Shown piece by piece: positions 1 to 7,909 of a DNA stretch of 64,000 nucleotides. The notes under the pieces are model-generated. The model ran no database searches. It was not told the origin of the DNA and saw only the letters and a list, made by a program, of their open reading frames with translations. The DNA is from Actinomycetes bacterium. GTDB lineage: Bacteria > Actinomycetota > Acidimicrobiia > Acidimicrobiales > Palsa-688. Numbering within the stretch: the first letter of the stretch is position 1; each line of letters starts with the position of its first letter. A program made the translations under genes and the position numbers. The stretch spans positions 1 through 64,000 of the forward strand of contig JAKAQB010000003.1 of NCBI GenBank assembly GCA_021811865.1, in the 5' to 3' direction.

Positions 1-53
1 CCTGTCCCCACCGCCTCCCCCCACCCGACCGCTCCAGCTCCCCGGGCCGCAGT

Positions 54-974
54 GTGGCCGTGAGCCCGCCCCCTCCGGCCGGCACCGGCAGCGCTGACCC
101 ACCCCCCGCCCCGCCTACTTGCGCCGGCCCGCCGGCTGGTGCCGGCCGTGATGACCCGTCCGCCGCACGGGACAGCCGGCGGTCCCGCCGCTCCCCGCCC
201 CGCGAGTTCGTGCTCCTGCGGCGCGTCGAGGTGGACAGCCCGGTGCACCGGCTGTGGGCCGGCACCAAGCTGCTTGCTGTCGTGGCGGTCAGCGTCACCG
301 TGTCGGAGGACCCGACCTGGCCCGTCGCCGGCGTCCTCGCTGCCGGGCTGCTCACCGCCGCCCTCCTCGCCCGGATCCCGGCCTCTGCCGTCCCCCGGCT
401 GCCTCGCTGGATCTGGGTGGCGTGGCTGGTCTTCGCCCTGTTGAACCTCGCCGCCGGCGGCCGCCCGGACGTCACGCTGGGCGGCCAGCGCCTCGGCATG
501 GGCTCCCTCGACGCCTACGCGCTGTTCACCGTGGTCGCTCTCGAGCTCCTCGCCGCCGGCGCCCTCATCGGGTGGACGACCGCTCTCGGCGACGTCGGCC
601 CGGCGGTCGCCACCCTCGGCCGCCCGCTGCGCTGGCTGCGGCTGCCCGTCGACGAGTGGGCGGTGGCGATCGCGCTGTGCATCCGCTCGCTGCCCCTGCT
701 GGTGGGCGAGCTGCGCGTCCTCGTGGCGGTGAGGCGCCTCCGGCCCCGCCGGCCGGGCCGCCGAACGCTGCCCCAACTCGCCGAGGACGGTCTCGAGGTC
801 CTCGCCACGGCCCTCACCGTTGCCGTGCGCAGAGCGGGCGAGATGGGTGAGGCGATGACGGCGCGGGGCGGCGCAGCCGGCGCCACCGCCCGGGTACCCG
901 GCCCCAAGCGGGCCGACGCCGCCGCCGTCGTGGCGGTGGCGGTGGTTTGCGCCGGCGCGTGGCTCCTGCCCTGA
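54..974 (+). CDS. Energy-coupling factor transporter transmembrane protein (EcfT/CbiQ family)
   Basis: Membrane scaffold subunit of an ECF-type importer (vitamins or Co/Ni), which couples the ATPases to a substrate-binding S component. Seen: after a Pro-rich, poorly conserved N-terminus of about 60 residues come several hydrophobic segments (about residues 70-130 and 155-185), a positively charged stretch near 235-250 and a C-terminal Ala-Met-Arg-Gly-type segment (EAMTARG) typical of the EcfT cytoplasmic coupling helices, then a final hydrophobic stretch. GTG start at 54 lies close to the window edge, so the true start and the expected upstream ATPase genes cannot be judged. No partner gene follows. 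Family call is fairly secure; the transported substrate is unknown. Confidence 0.7.
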   Translation: MAVSPPPPAGTGSADPPPAPPTCAGPPAGAGRDDPSAARDSRRSRRSPPREFVLLRRVEVDSPVHRLWAGTKLLAVVAVSVTVSEDPTWPVAGVLAAGLLTAALLARIPASAVPRLPRWIWVAWLVFALLNLAAGGRPDVTLGGQRLGMGSLDAYALFTVVALELLAAGALIGWTTALGDVGPAVATLGRPLRWLRLPVDEWAVAIALCIRSLPLLVGELRVLVAVRRLRPRRPGRRTLPQLAEDGLEVLATALTVAVRRAGEMGEAMTARGGAAGATARVPGPKRADAAAVVAVAVVCAGAWLLP

Positions 975-1137
975 TTGGGGGGCCGGCGGTGGGCAAGGGG
1001 GCGGGAGCCGGGCGGGCGCCCCAGTGAGGGGCGAACCGCGCGCAGCCAAGCCAACCGCGCGCATACGCGGCCACATGCCGTCGTCTGTGCGCGCGGTCTG
1101 CCAGCGTGCGCGCGGTTTGCCCGTGCGGCCCGCCTCG

Positions 1138-1214
1138 CCGGCGGGGAGGGGCCGGCGGGGAGGGGCCGGCGGGGAGGGGCCGGCGGTGAGGTGGCGGGTG
1201 GCGGGTGGCGGGTG
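1138..1214. repeat. G-rich short tandem repeats in a gene-free stretch
   Basis: Inside the 455-base gene-free stretch 975-1429. Three exact 14-base copies of CCGGCGGGGAGGGG (1138-1151, 1152-1165, 1166-1179) and a decayed fourth copy are followed by three copies of the 7-mer GCGGGTG (1194-1214). Runs of four G suggest that the + strand could form G-quadruplexes; that is inference. Nothing else recognisable was seen in 975-1429. Confidence 0.85.
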
Positions 1215-1429
1215 GTGTTGTGCTCGAGCGGCGTGGCGGGATCGGTTGCCCGGCGCCTCCCAGTGCACGCTGTGGCCGCCGCGCACGCTCGCGCGTGAGA
1301 TCCACCACCTGAGAAGCCACGACGGCGGCGATGGGGCCATGGTCTGCGACTTCGTTGCCCCGAGCGCGACCAGATGGCGCGGCGCTGACCCGCAACTGGC
1401 TGAGCGCGGCAACGGGGTTACCCTTTGGC

Positions 1430-1828
1430 ATGGCAGATGAGTCGAACGCGCTGGGTCCGGTCATCCGGCCAGGCAACTTTGTCGTGAACGCAGTTGAACC
1501 GGCTGCGCTCGCGTCCTTCTGGGCGTCGCTGACAGGGTATGTCCCCCGTCAGCTCTTCGATCCGTACGTCGGGCTGAAGGATCCGAGCGGCGTGGGGCCG
1601 AACCTGACCTTCCAGAAGGTGGCGCCTTCCGAGCTGGCTCGTGGTGGCCGCTGCCACCTCGACCTGTACGTGCCGGACCCGGATGACACGGCCGGGCGGG
1701 CAGTGCGCCTCGGTGCCCGGATTGTGGGGCGGGTAGAGGAGGGGGACACGCACTGGGTGGTGCTGGCTGACCCCGAGGGGAACGAGCTCTGCCTCGTCAT
1801 GGCGGTCGGCCCCGACCGGAACCGCTGA
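1430..1828 (+). CDS. VOC-superfamily (glyoxalase/bleomycin-resistance-like) protein
   Basis: Small single-domain vicinal-oxygen-chelate protein of 132 residues. Seen: a beta-alpha-beta-beta-beta pattern with an N-terminal NFVVNAVEPAALASFW segment, the middle CHLDLYV strand carrying a His ligand and the terminal LADPEGNELCLV strand carrying a Glu ligand, as in glyoxalase-like domains. ATG 1430 was chosen because homology begins only about 12 residues later; an upstream in-frame ATG at 1331 would add 33 unlike residues. It stands alone, convergent with the next gene. Substrate cannot be told: families of this kind include dioxygenases, isomerases and binding proteins. Confidence 0.75.
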   Translation: MADESNALGPVIRPGNFVVNAVEPAALASFWASLTGYVPRQLFDPYVGLKDPSGVGPNLTFQKVAPSELARGGRCHLDLYVPDPDDTAGRAVRLGARIVGRVEEGDTHWVVLADPEGNELCLVMAVGPDRNR

Positions 1829-1876
1829 CCAACGGGGGGCACTGGTGGCTCGTGCCATGCCGCGAGCCTTCCTTGA

Positions 1877-3253
1877 TTACGGGGAAAGTCCTCGCACCTC
1901 CCCGACCTCCCGCAGCGACGGGACTTCCAGCGGGCGACGGGGAGCGAAGGGGGCCACGCTGCTCCAGGGCGGCACCGCTACCATCGCCGGCGGCTGGCTG
2001 CCGGCGAGGACGAGCGCCGAGCCGGGTGGGAGCTGGCGGATGGCGTCGGGTGCCAGGCGGGGGCGGTGGGCGAGGGACCAGCCCTCGCTACGCGATGGCC
2101 GGGCCCACCAGGCGCTGCGGTGCACCGACGGGGAGGCGTATGTCTCCTGGCCGGCGAGGAGCGACAGCAGCTCCAGGGTGGGTCCTGAGGCCAGGCCGCC
2201 GAGGACCACCTTGGTGCCGAAGAGGGTGAGCAGCCCGTCGGCCTCCGGGCCCCACCGCCGGCGGGCTTGGGAGAGGTCCTGGAGGCATGCCAGGGTCAAG
2301 AGGCCCTGACCTCCCGCCTCGCTGACCGTCGCCGGCAGGTCGGGAAGGGGAGCGATGTTGGCGACCTCGTCGAGGGCCAGCAGCACGTGGGTGGCGGGGG
2401 TGCGCCCGGAGCGGAAGTGCTCGGCAGAGCGGGCGAAGGTGTGGGTGCGGATGGCGGTGAGGAAGGCGACGACGATGGGCGCTGCGGCCGCCTGGTGCTC
2501 CGCAGATGAGCAGACGTAGACGGTGTCACGGCTGGCGCAGAACTCCGCCGGCTCGAAGTTCGGGTCGGCGGTGTTGCGCAGCGCCGCCTCCGAGCGGTAG
2601 GCCGCCAGCACGCCGGCGGTGGTCGACCAGATGCCTGACTGCTCGCGGCCGTCGGTGGCGATGAGGCCGGCGAGCACGTCCGACGCGATGGTCACCCCGT
2701 GGCCGGTCAGGGTGGCCCGAGGGGTGGCGGCGTCGTGGCGGAGGACCCAGCCGAGGACGCTTTGCATCCCCGTGCCGGCGAGGGCGGCGGCGTGCAGCAA
2801 CGGCGCCAGCGTGGCCTCCGCCCGCTCGACCCAGTGGGCGGACTCGCCGCGCCGGGCGTCGGGGCGGGCGGCGCCGACCATCGCCTGGGCGACGAGCAAG
2901 GCGTCGTCCCAGCGGGCCGCCGCCGCGACGGGGGACCACCGGAGCTGCTCGACGCCCGTGGGGACGGGGACGGTCCCTGTGGGGTCGAGCAGCCAGCAGC
3001 GCCCGAGCGAGGCCCGCTCGGCGCGAGTCCAGGTGATCACGTCCGGCTTGGTGGAGGTGGCGACGACCGGTCCGGGCGCGGCGAGCACGTTGGGCACGAC
3101 GAGGGCGGTCGTCTTGCCCGACCGGGGCGGTCCGAGCACGAGCACCGACTGCTGCGGCTGGCCAAAGGCAAGGCCGCCCCCAGGGGCGGCGCCGATGTAC
3201 AGGCGGCCGCCACCGCCGGCGAGGTAGGAGCGGAGCGTTTCGAGGTCCGCCAA
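1877..3253 (-). CDS. TraG/VirD4-type coupling-protein ATPase (orphan)
   Basis: P-loop ATPase of the type IV coupling protein family, which feeds DNA-protein complexes to conjugative secretion channels. Seen: Walker A GPPRSGKTT near residue 42, Walker B LLALDEVAN near residue 295, and the downstream GGQGLLTLACLQDLSQ segment typical of the TraG/TraD C-terminal fold. 458 residues, starting with TTG at 3253; the usual N-terminal membrane helices are absent, so it would be soluble or is truncated. No relaxase, integrase or other secretion genes lie nearby. It could be a remnant of an integrated conjugative element or a stand-alone actinobacterial paralogue. Confidence 0.7.
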   Translation of the reverse strand: MADLETLRSYLAGGGGRLYIGAAPGGGLAFGQPQQSVLVLGPPRSGKTTALVVPNVLAAPGPVVATSTKPDVITWTRAERASLGRCWLLDPTGTVPVPTGVEQLRWSPVAAAARWDDALLVAQAMVGAARPDARRGESAHWVERAEATLAPLLHAAALAGTGMQSVLGWVLRHDAATPRATLTGHGVTIASDVLAGLIATDGREQSGIWSTTAGVLAAYRSEAALRNTADPNFEPAEFCASRDTVYVCSSAEHQAAAAPIVVAFLTAIRTHTFARSAEHFRSGRTPATHVLLALDEVANIAPLPDLPATVSEAGGQGLLTLACLQDLSQARRRWGPEADGLLTLFGTKVVLGGLASGPTLELLSLLAGQETYASPSVHRSAWWARPSRSEGWSLAHRPRLAPDAIRQLPPGSALVLAGSQPPAMVAVPPWSSVAPFAPRRPLEVPSLREVGEVRGLSP

Positions 3254-3468
3254 GGCGCGCCTCCTACTAGAGGGTGGTCGCAGTCCGTTGGGGGAGGTGG
3301 GGCGGAGGTTAGCCCCGGGGCGTGGTCACGGGTCGGAGTGGAGGCGGTGGGTCCCGTGGCGGGGGCGGGGAGCCCGGTGGGGCAGACAGCAGAGCTGTCA
3401 ACCCGAGCAGGCGCCGGGTCCTGGAGTGGCGTTGGGACAGCGCAATGCGACCAAGGAAGCACACCCCA

Positions 3469-4152
3469 ATGGGCGCAGCCGACGACCTCACCACCGCGCC
3501 AGCGCGCCAGCACAACCCGCGCGGCCAGGGCCATCGCCTCCGCGACGAGATCATCGCCGGCGCCACCCAACTGATCGAGCGCACCGGCAGCGAGCACTCC
3601 ATCACCCTGCGGGCGGTCGCCCGCGAGATCGGCATCGCCGCACCGTCCATCGCTCCCCACTTCGCCGACCGCGCCGAGATCATCGACGCCGTGGTGGCCA
3701 CCGAGCTCGACGCCTTCACCAAGGCCCTTCACGACGCCGCCTCCGGCGTCACCGACCCCGTGGAGGCGATCTTGGCTGCCTGCCGGGCGTACGTGGCTCT
3801 TGGTCGGGCTCACCCCAAACCGCTACCGGCTCCTCTACGAACGCCGCTACCTGGCGATCTGGGACGACGGGCAGCGTCCGATGCTCGAGACCGGGCCCGC
3901 CATGAACCGCACCATCGAGCTGGGGTCGGCCTCGTCCAAGGCTGCATCGACGCGGGCCGCTCCGCCAGCACCGACGCCTTCGGCGACATCCTCGCCATCT
4001 GGATGCTCCTGCACGGCCTCGTTGCCCTCCCCACCAGCATCACCTCCCTCCCCTGGCCCGACACCGACCGGACCCTCACCGAGTCCGTCGCCCTCCTCGC
4101 CCGCATCCAGCCGGCACCTCGCCGGCGCACCAAGGCCCGCGGTCAGCGTTAG
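3469..4152 (+). CDS. TetR-family regulator with two compensating frameshifts
   Basis: DNA-binding regulator. Seen: residues about 15-65 form a TetR helix-turn-helix (LRAVAREIGIAAPSIAPHFADR). The C-terminal ligand domain is disturbed: after RAHP (about 3816) the open frame gives an Arg/Pro-rich stretch, whereas the +1 frame reads NRYRLLYERRYLAIW and GPAMNRTIELG, typical of the family; the original frame resumes at VGLVQGCIDAG (about 3925). An extra A in the AAA run at 3817-3819 and a missing G in the G run at 3922-3925 would explain it. Start ATG 3469 follows AAGGAAG at 3452; ATG 3445 is an alternative. The stop overlaps that of the convergent next gene by 4 bases. Confidence 0.7.
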   Translation: MGAADDLTTAPARQHNPRGQGHRLRDEIIAGATQLIERTGSEHSITLRAVAREIGIAAPSIAPHFADRAEIIDAVVATELDAFTKALHDAASGVTDPVEAILAACRAYVALGRAHPKPLPAPLRTPLPGDLGRRAASDARDRARHEPHHRAGVGLVQGCIDAGRSASTDAFGDILAIWMLLHGLVALPTSITSLPWPDTDRTLTESVALLARIQPAPRRRTKARGQR

Positions 4153-5768
4153 CCGCCCAACAGGAGCCGCTCGACCAGGGCCACGGGAAGGCCCGGGCTT
4201 GCCGCCACGGCGTCGTGGAAGGACCGCAGGTCGCCGCGGCGCTCGCCCAGCCACCGATCCCGCAGCGCCTCGATCTGCAACGAGCCGGTGAGGTACGACG
4301 CCGCCTGCGTCGGCCACGAGCAGTACCGCTCGACCTCGGCGCGCGCCACCGCCGGGGTCATGGCGACCTTGCGCTCCATGTAGGTGACCGCCTCCTCCAC
4401 AGTCATCTCCCTGCAGTGCAAGGCGGTGTCGACGACGATGCGGGCCGCCCGGAACAGGCGCGCCGCGAGGTGGGAGAGCACGGCGCGGGGGTCGGTGAAG
4501 AACCCCTCCTGCCGCATCATCGCCTCGGCGTACAGCGCCCAGCCCTCCACGAAGTACGACGTGGTGACGACCTTGCGCACCGGTCGGGGCGTGGCTGCCG
4601 ACCACACCAGCTGCCAGTGATGCCCGGGGTAGGCCTCGTGGACCGCCGTCGTCGGTATGGCGTGGAAGCCGTTGGAGGCGAGGCGCTGGCGGACGCCTTC
4701 GGGGCTCTCGCCGTCGGGCGGGTAGGGGACGAAGAAGTGCCCGACCCTCGAGGTGGAGAACGGCGGCGGCTCCGTGTAGGACGCCACGGCGAGCACCGGC
4801 CGCTGGAACACCGGGGAGGGCACCACCACGCAGCGCTCGCCGTCGGGGAACGAAACCAGCTGGCGGTCCACGAGGAACTGCCGGGCCTCCTGGCAGGACC
4901 GCTCGTAAGCGTCTCGCATCTCCTGCGGTGTGGCCGGGCAGTCCTGGTCGAGGGCGGCGAGCAGGCGCTCCCAGCCCCCGGCGCCGGGGTCGATCTCGGC
5001 TGCGAGGGCGGCCATCTCGCCGGCCAGCTCGTCGTAGGCCGCCGACCCCCGCTGGTTCAGTTCCGCAGCGTCGGCGCCGAGCAGCTCCCGGTCCACCAGC
5101 AAAGCGCTGTAGCGCGCTTCGCCGATGGCCCAGTGCCCACGGCTGCGGTTTTCGGCGTCCTCGAGCCAGGCAGCGAACGACTGGAGCGCCGCCGCCGCCT
5201 CCGTCGCCGCCGCGCCCAGGCGCTGGCGGGCCTCGGGGTCGGCGGCCTCGGAGGGGAGCTGCTCGGCGAGGTAACGGACCCCGGCGCGCGCCGTCGCCAC
5301 CCCCCTCCTCGCGAACAGGGCCGGCATCAGGTCCTCGCTCAAGTTCGTCCGGGCCGCCGCCAGGACCCCGGGGACCTCTCCCAGCCGGTGCAGCGTCGAC
5401 TCGACGATCTCGGGCTCGGGTCGCAGGCGGTGCAGCCACAGGTCGAACACCCCCTGCATGCACGCGTCGAGGTACACCGCCGGGTTGCGTCGCCACCCCT
5501 CCCAATCCTCCATGACCCGGCGGCCGGCCAGCTCCGACAGCACGAGCACGAGGTCGGCCTGCTCGTCGGGGGAGCACCCGGCCAGGTCGATCCCCTCGAT
5601 CGCCGCCGCTGTGCGCCCGTCCGCCACCCGCTCCGACCGCCACCGGTCCGCCCCGAAGTCGCCGAGCCGGTCGTCCCCGCCCGCCAGCCCGAGGGCCGTG
5701 GCCCGCGTCGGGGCCCGCTCCGCCTCCTCCCCGATCCACGCCTCCAGCAGGTCGTCGACGGCTGGCAT
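4149..5768 (-). CDS. DUF885-family zinc metallopeptidase-like protein
   Basis: 539-residue member of the DUF885 family, helical proteins related to metallopeptidases. Seen: the HEAYPGHHWQ motif (HExxxxH-like zinc site) near residue 355 and the downstream EGWALYAE segment carrying the likely third ligand, both hallmark positions of the family. No signal peptide, so probably cytoplasmic. ATG 5768 is preferred; ATG 5777 would add three residues. It is divergent from the methyltransferase at 5781 with only 12 bases between starts, so the two promoters must overlap the neighbouring coding regions. Substrate unknown. Confidence 0.75.
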   Translation of the reverse strand: MPAVDDLLEAWIGEEAERAPTRATALGLAGGDDRLGDFGADRWRSERVADGRTAAAIEGIDLAGCSPDEQADLVLVLSELAGRRVMEDWEGWRRNPAVYLDACMQGVFDLWLHRLRPEPEIVESTLHRLGEVPGVLAAARTNLSEDLMPALFARRGVATARAGVRYLAEQLPSEAADPEARQRLGAAATEAAAALQSFAAWLEDAENRSRGHWAIGEARYSALLVDRELLGADAAELNQRGSAAYDELAGEMAALAAEIDPGAGGWERLLAALDQDCPATPQEMRDAYERSCQEARQFLVDRQLVSFPDGERCVVVPSPVFQRPVLAVASYTEPPPFSTSRVGHFFVPYPPDGESPEGVRQRLASNGFHAIPTTAVHEAYPGHHWQLVWSAATPRPVRKVVTTSYFVEGWALYAEAMMRQEGFFTDPRAVLSHLAARLFRAARIVVDTALHCREMTVEEAVTYMERKVAMTPAVARAEVERYCSWPTQAASYLTGSLQIEALRDRWLGERRGDLRSFHDAVAASPGLPVALVERLLLGG

Positions 5769-5780
5769 CCTGGGCATCCT

Positions 5781-7034
5781 ATGGAGCGGCCCGACCACGG
5801 AGGCGCACCGATCTCGCCCGCAGCTGCGAGCACTGGCGGCCCCGTCCGGCTCACCCTCGGCACGGGCGTCGCCGCCGGCGGCGACGGCATCGGGCGGCTC
5901 GGCGACGGGCGGGTGGTGCTCGTCGAGGGAGGGCTCCCCGGCGAGACCGTCGACGCCGAGGCCGTCGAGGTCCATCGCGACTACGCCCGGGCCCGCGTGG
6001 CCGATGTCGTCGCCGCCTCACCGGATCGGGTCGCGCCCCCCTGCCCGTCCCGCCTCCTCGGTTGCGGCGGCTGCGGGTGGCAGCACGTCGCCCCGGACGC
6101 CCAGGTGCGGCTGAAGGAGGCGATCGTCGCCGACGCCCTGCGGCGCGTCGGCGGGGTGCAGCCGGACGTGCCCCTGCGCAGCGTCCGGCTGCCCGCCGGC
6201 GGGTACCGCACCACCGTCCACCTCGCCGTCGGGCGTGATGGCCGGCCCGCCTACCGGCGGGGCAGGAGCCACGCCACCGTCGCCCCGTCGTCGTGCCTCG
6301 TCGCCCACCCGTCGCTCGAGGAGCTGATCGTCGAGTCCCGCCTGCCAGGCGTCCGGCGGGTGACGTTTCGCGTCGGGGTGGCCGGTGGCGAGCGGCTCGC
6401 CATCGTCGACCGGCGGCCGGCGGCGCCCGTCACCCTGCCGGCGGGCGCTTCCCTGGTCGGGCCCCGGGAGCGGGGCTTCGTGCACGACGACGCCGGGGGG
6501 CGGCGCTGGCGGGTGGGGGCGGGGTCGTTCTTCCAGGCGGGGCCGGCGGCGGCCGGCGCCTTGGCTGCGAGCGTGCTCGCCGCCCTCGGTGACGGGCCTG
6601 TCGGGCATCTCGTCGACCTCTACGCCGGCGTCGGCCTGCTGGGTGGCGTCGCCGCGTCCCGGTTGGGCTCCTCCCTCCTGGCCGTCGAGTGCTCGCCGTC
6701 GGCGGTGGCCGACGCCCGTCACAACCTCGCCGACCTCGACGCCCGGATCGTGGCGTCGGAGGTGGGCCGGTGGCGGCCGGGGGTGGTGCGGGGGCCGGCC
6801 GCCGGCGGCGCCGTGATCGCCGATCCGGCCCGCCCCGGCCTCGGCCGCCCCGGGGTGGGCGCCGTGTCGGCCACCGGCGCCGGCGTCCTCGCCCTCGTCA
6901 GCTGCGACCCGGCGTCGCTCGGCCGCGACGCCCGGCTGCTCGCCGGCGAGGGGTGGCGCCTGGTGTCGGTCACGCTGGTTGACGCGTTCCCCCAGACCCC
7001 CCACGTCGAGTGCGTGGGCCGCTTCGAGCGGTGA
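5781..7034 (+). CDS. RNA (uracil-5)-methyltransferase, RlmD/TrmA-like
   Basis: SAM-dependent methyltransferase that methylates a uracil in rRNA or tRNA. Seen in 417 residues: an N-terminal TRAM-like region (GVAAGGDGIGRL), iron-sulfur Cys residues in the CGGCGWQH motif near residue 94, the FFQAG segment, the SAM-binding VDLYAGVGLLGG near residue 280, a DPARPG motif and the catalytic nucleophile in SCDPASLGRD near residue 375. ATG 5781 is the first start that does not run deep into the divergent DUF885 gene. High-GC actinobacteria often carry shortened, divergent copies such as this. The exact target base is not determinable. Confidence 0.8.
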   Translation: MERPDHGGAPISPAAASTGGPVRLTLGTGVAAGGDGIGRLGDGRVVLVEGGLPGETVDAEAVEVHRDYARARVADVVAASPDRVAPPCPSRLLGCGGCGWQHVAPDAQVRLKEAIVADALRRVGGVQPDVPLRSVRLPAGGYRTTVHLAVGRDGRPAYRRGRSHATVAPSSCLVAHPSLEELIVESRLPGVRRVTFRVGVAGGERLAIVDRRPAAPVTLPAGASLVGPRERGFVHDDAGGRRWRVGAGSFFQAGPAAAGALAASVLAALGDGPVGHLVDLYAGVGLLGGVAASRLGSSLLAVECSPSAVADARHNLADLDARIVASEVGRWRPGVVRGPAAGGAVIADPARPGLGRPGVGAVSATGAGVLALVSCDPASLGRDARLLAGEGWRLVSVTLVDAFPQTPHVECVGRFER

Positions 7035-7061
7035 CGCGCCACGCGTGAACGACCGGCTCGG

Positions 7062-7805
7062 GTGGATAGTGGAGCGGTGACCACGACACGTCCCAGCACT
7101 GCGCCCGGCCGGAGGGGAACGCCCCGGCGGCGGCGGCGGTGGTGGCTGTACGCGGGGCTGGGTTGGGCGGCACTCGGCATCACCCTCGTCGCCTTCATCG
7201 TCCAGGACCTCCTCTCGCCCACACCCGGGCGGCTGTCGTTACCCCGGGGCGCGGTCTCCGAAGCCGCTGCCGGCCCGTTGAGCGGGACCTGGACGGTCGG
7301 CAGCGGTTCGGAGGTCGGCTACCGGGTGCACGAGGTCCTCTTCGGCCTGCCGCACACCGCCGTGGGGCGCACCCACCGGGTCACGGGCACGATGACCTTC
7401 TCGGGCGCCGAGCTGGTCGCCGCCGACTTCCGGGTCCAGATGGCGTCGGTTCTCACCAACCAGGCTGGGCGGGAGTTGATGTGGCGGGACTACATCATGA
7501 GGACCGGCACCTACCCGCTGGCCTCGTTCCGGCTCTCGCAGCCGATCCGGCTCGGCTCCCTGCCCCCCGTCGGCAAGGTCGTGCCGGTGGTGGCGACGGG
7601 GCGGTTGACCATGCGGGGTGTGACCCGGGTCGTCCATTTCACCATCCGGGGCGAGCGGGTCTCCGCCGGGGCCATCGACCTCAACGCCGAGATCCCGATC
7701 CTGTTCCGGGAATGGAAGATCCCCAACCCGAGCTTCGCCATCACCAGGGTGAGCAACACGGGCACCTTGGAGGTCCTGCTCCACCTCGGCCGCTCCGGGC
7801 GATGA
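7062..7805 (+). CDS. YceI-family lipocalin-like protein, membrane-anchored
   Basis: YceI proteins form a beta-barrel that binds long-chain isoprenoid or amphiphilic ligands outside the cytoplasm. Seen: about 25 residues rich in Arg, one membrane helix (WLYAGLGWAALGITLVAFIV, about residues 28-50), then the YceI domain: GTWTVGSGSEVGYRV, an internal ALTNQ-like region and TGRLTMRGVTR near residue 180. 247 residues. Start GTG 7062 is tentative; GTG 7077 is in frame but sits only three bases after GGAG. Its stop overlaps an ATG (7802) of the next reading frame. Role unknown. Confidence 0.75.
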   Translation: MDSGAVTTTRPSTAPGRRGTPRRRRRWWLYAGLGWAALGITLVAFIVQDLLSPTPGRLSLPRGAVSEAAAGPLSGTWTVGSGSEVGYRVHEVLFGLPHTAVGRTHRVTGTMTFSGAELVAADFRVQMASVLTNQAGRELMWRDYIMRTGTYPLASFRLSQPIRLGSLPPVGKVVPVVATGRLTMRGVTRVVHFTIRGERVSAGAIDLNAEIPILFREWKIPNPSFAITRVSNTGTLEVLLHLGRSGR

Positions 7806-7909
7806 CGTGCACCGAAGCACCGCAACCGGCGCATCGCAGCACGGCCCAGACGGTAGCTACCCGGTGCTGGGGGTGCCGACTTGCCCCCGTGGGGTGTAGC
7901 AAGTACCGC

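Noticed and set aside
3812..3926. Programmed ribosomal frameshifting in the TetR gene
   Set aside because: It would need two opposite shifts within about 110 bases and no slippery heptamer or pseudoknot is visible; indels at homopolymers are simpler.
1877..4152. Integrative conjugative element
   Set aside because: Only one coupling-type ATPase is present; there is no integrase, relaxase, or flanking direct repeat that I could find.
4215..5780. Upstream in-frame extension of the RNA methyltransferase through the whole DUF885 gene
   Set aside because: The DUF885 protein on the other strand has clear family motifs; the methyltransferase homology starts after 5781.
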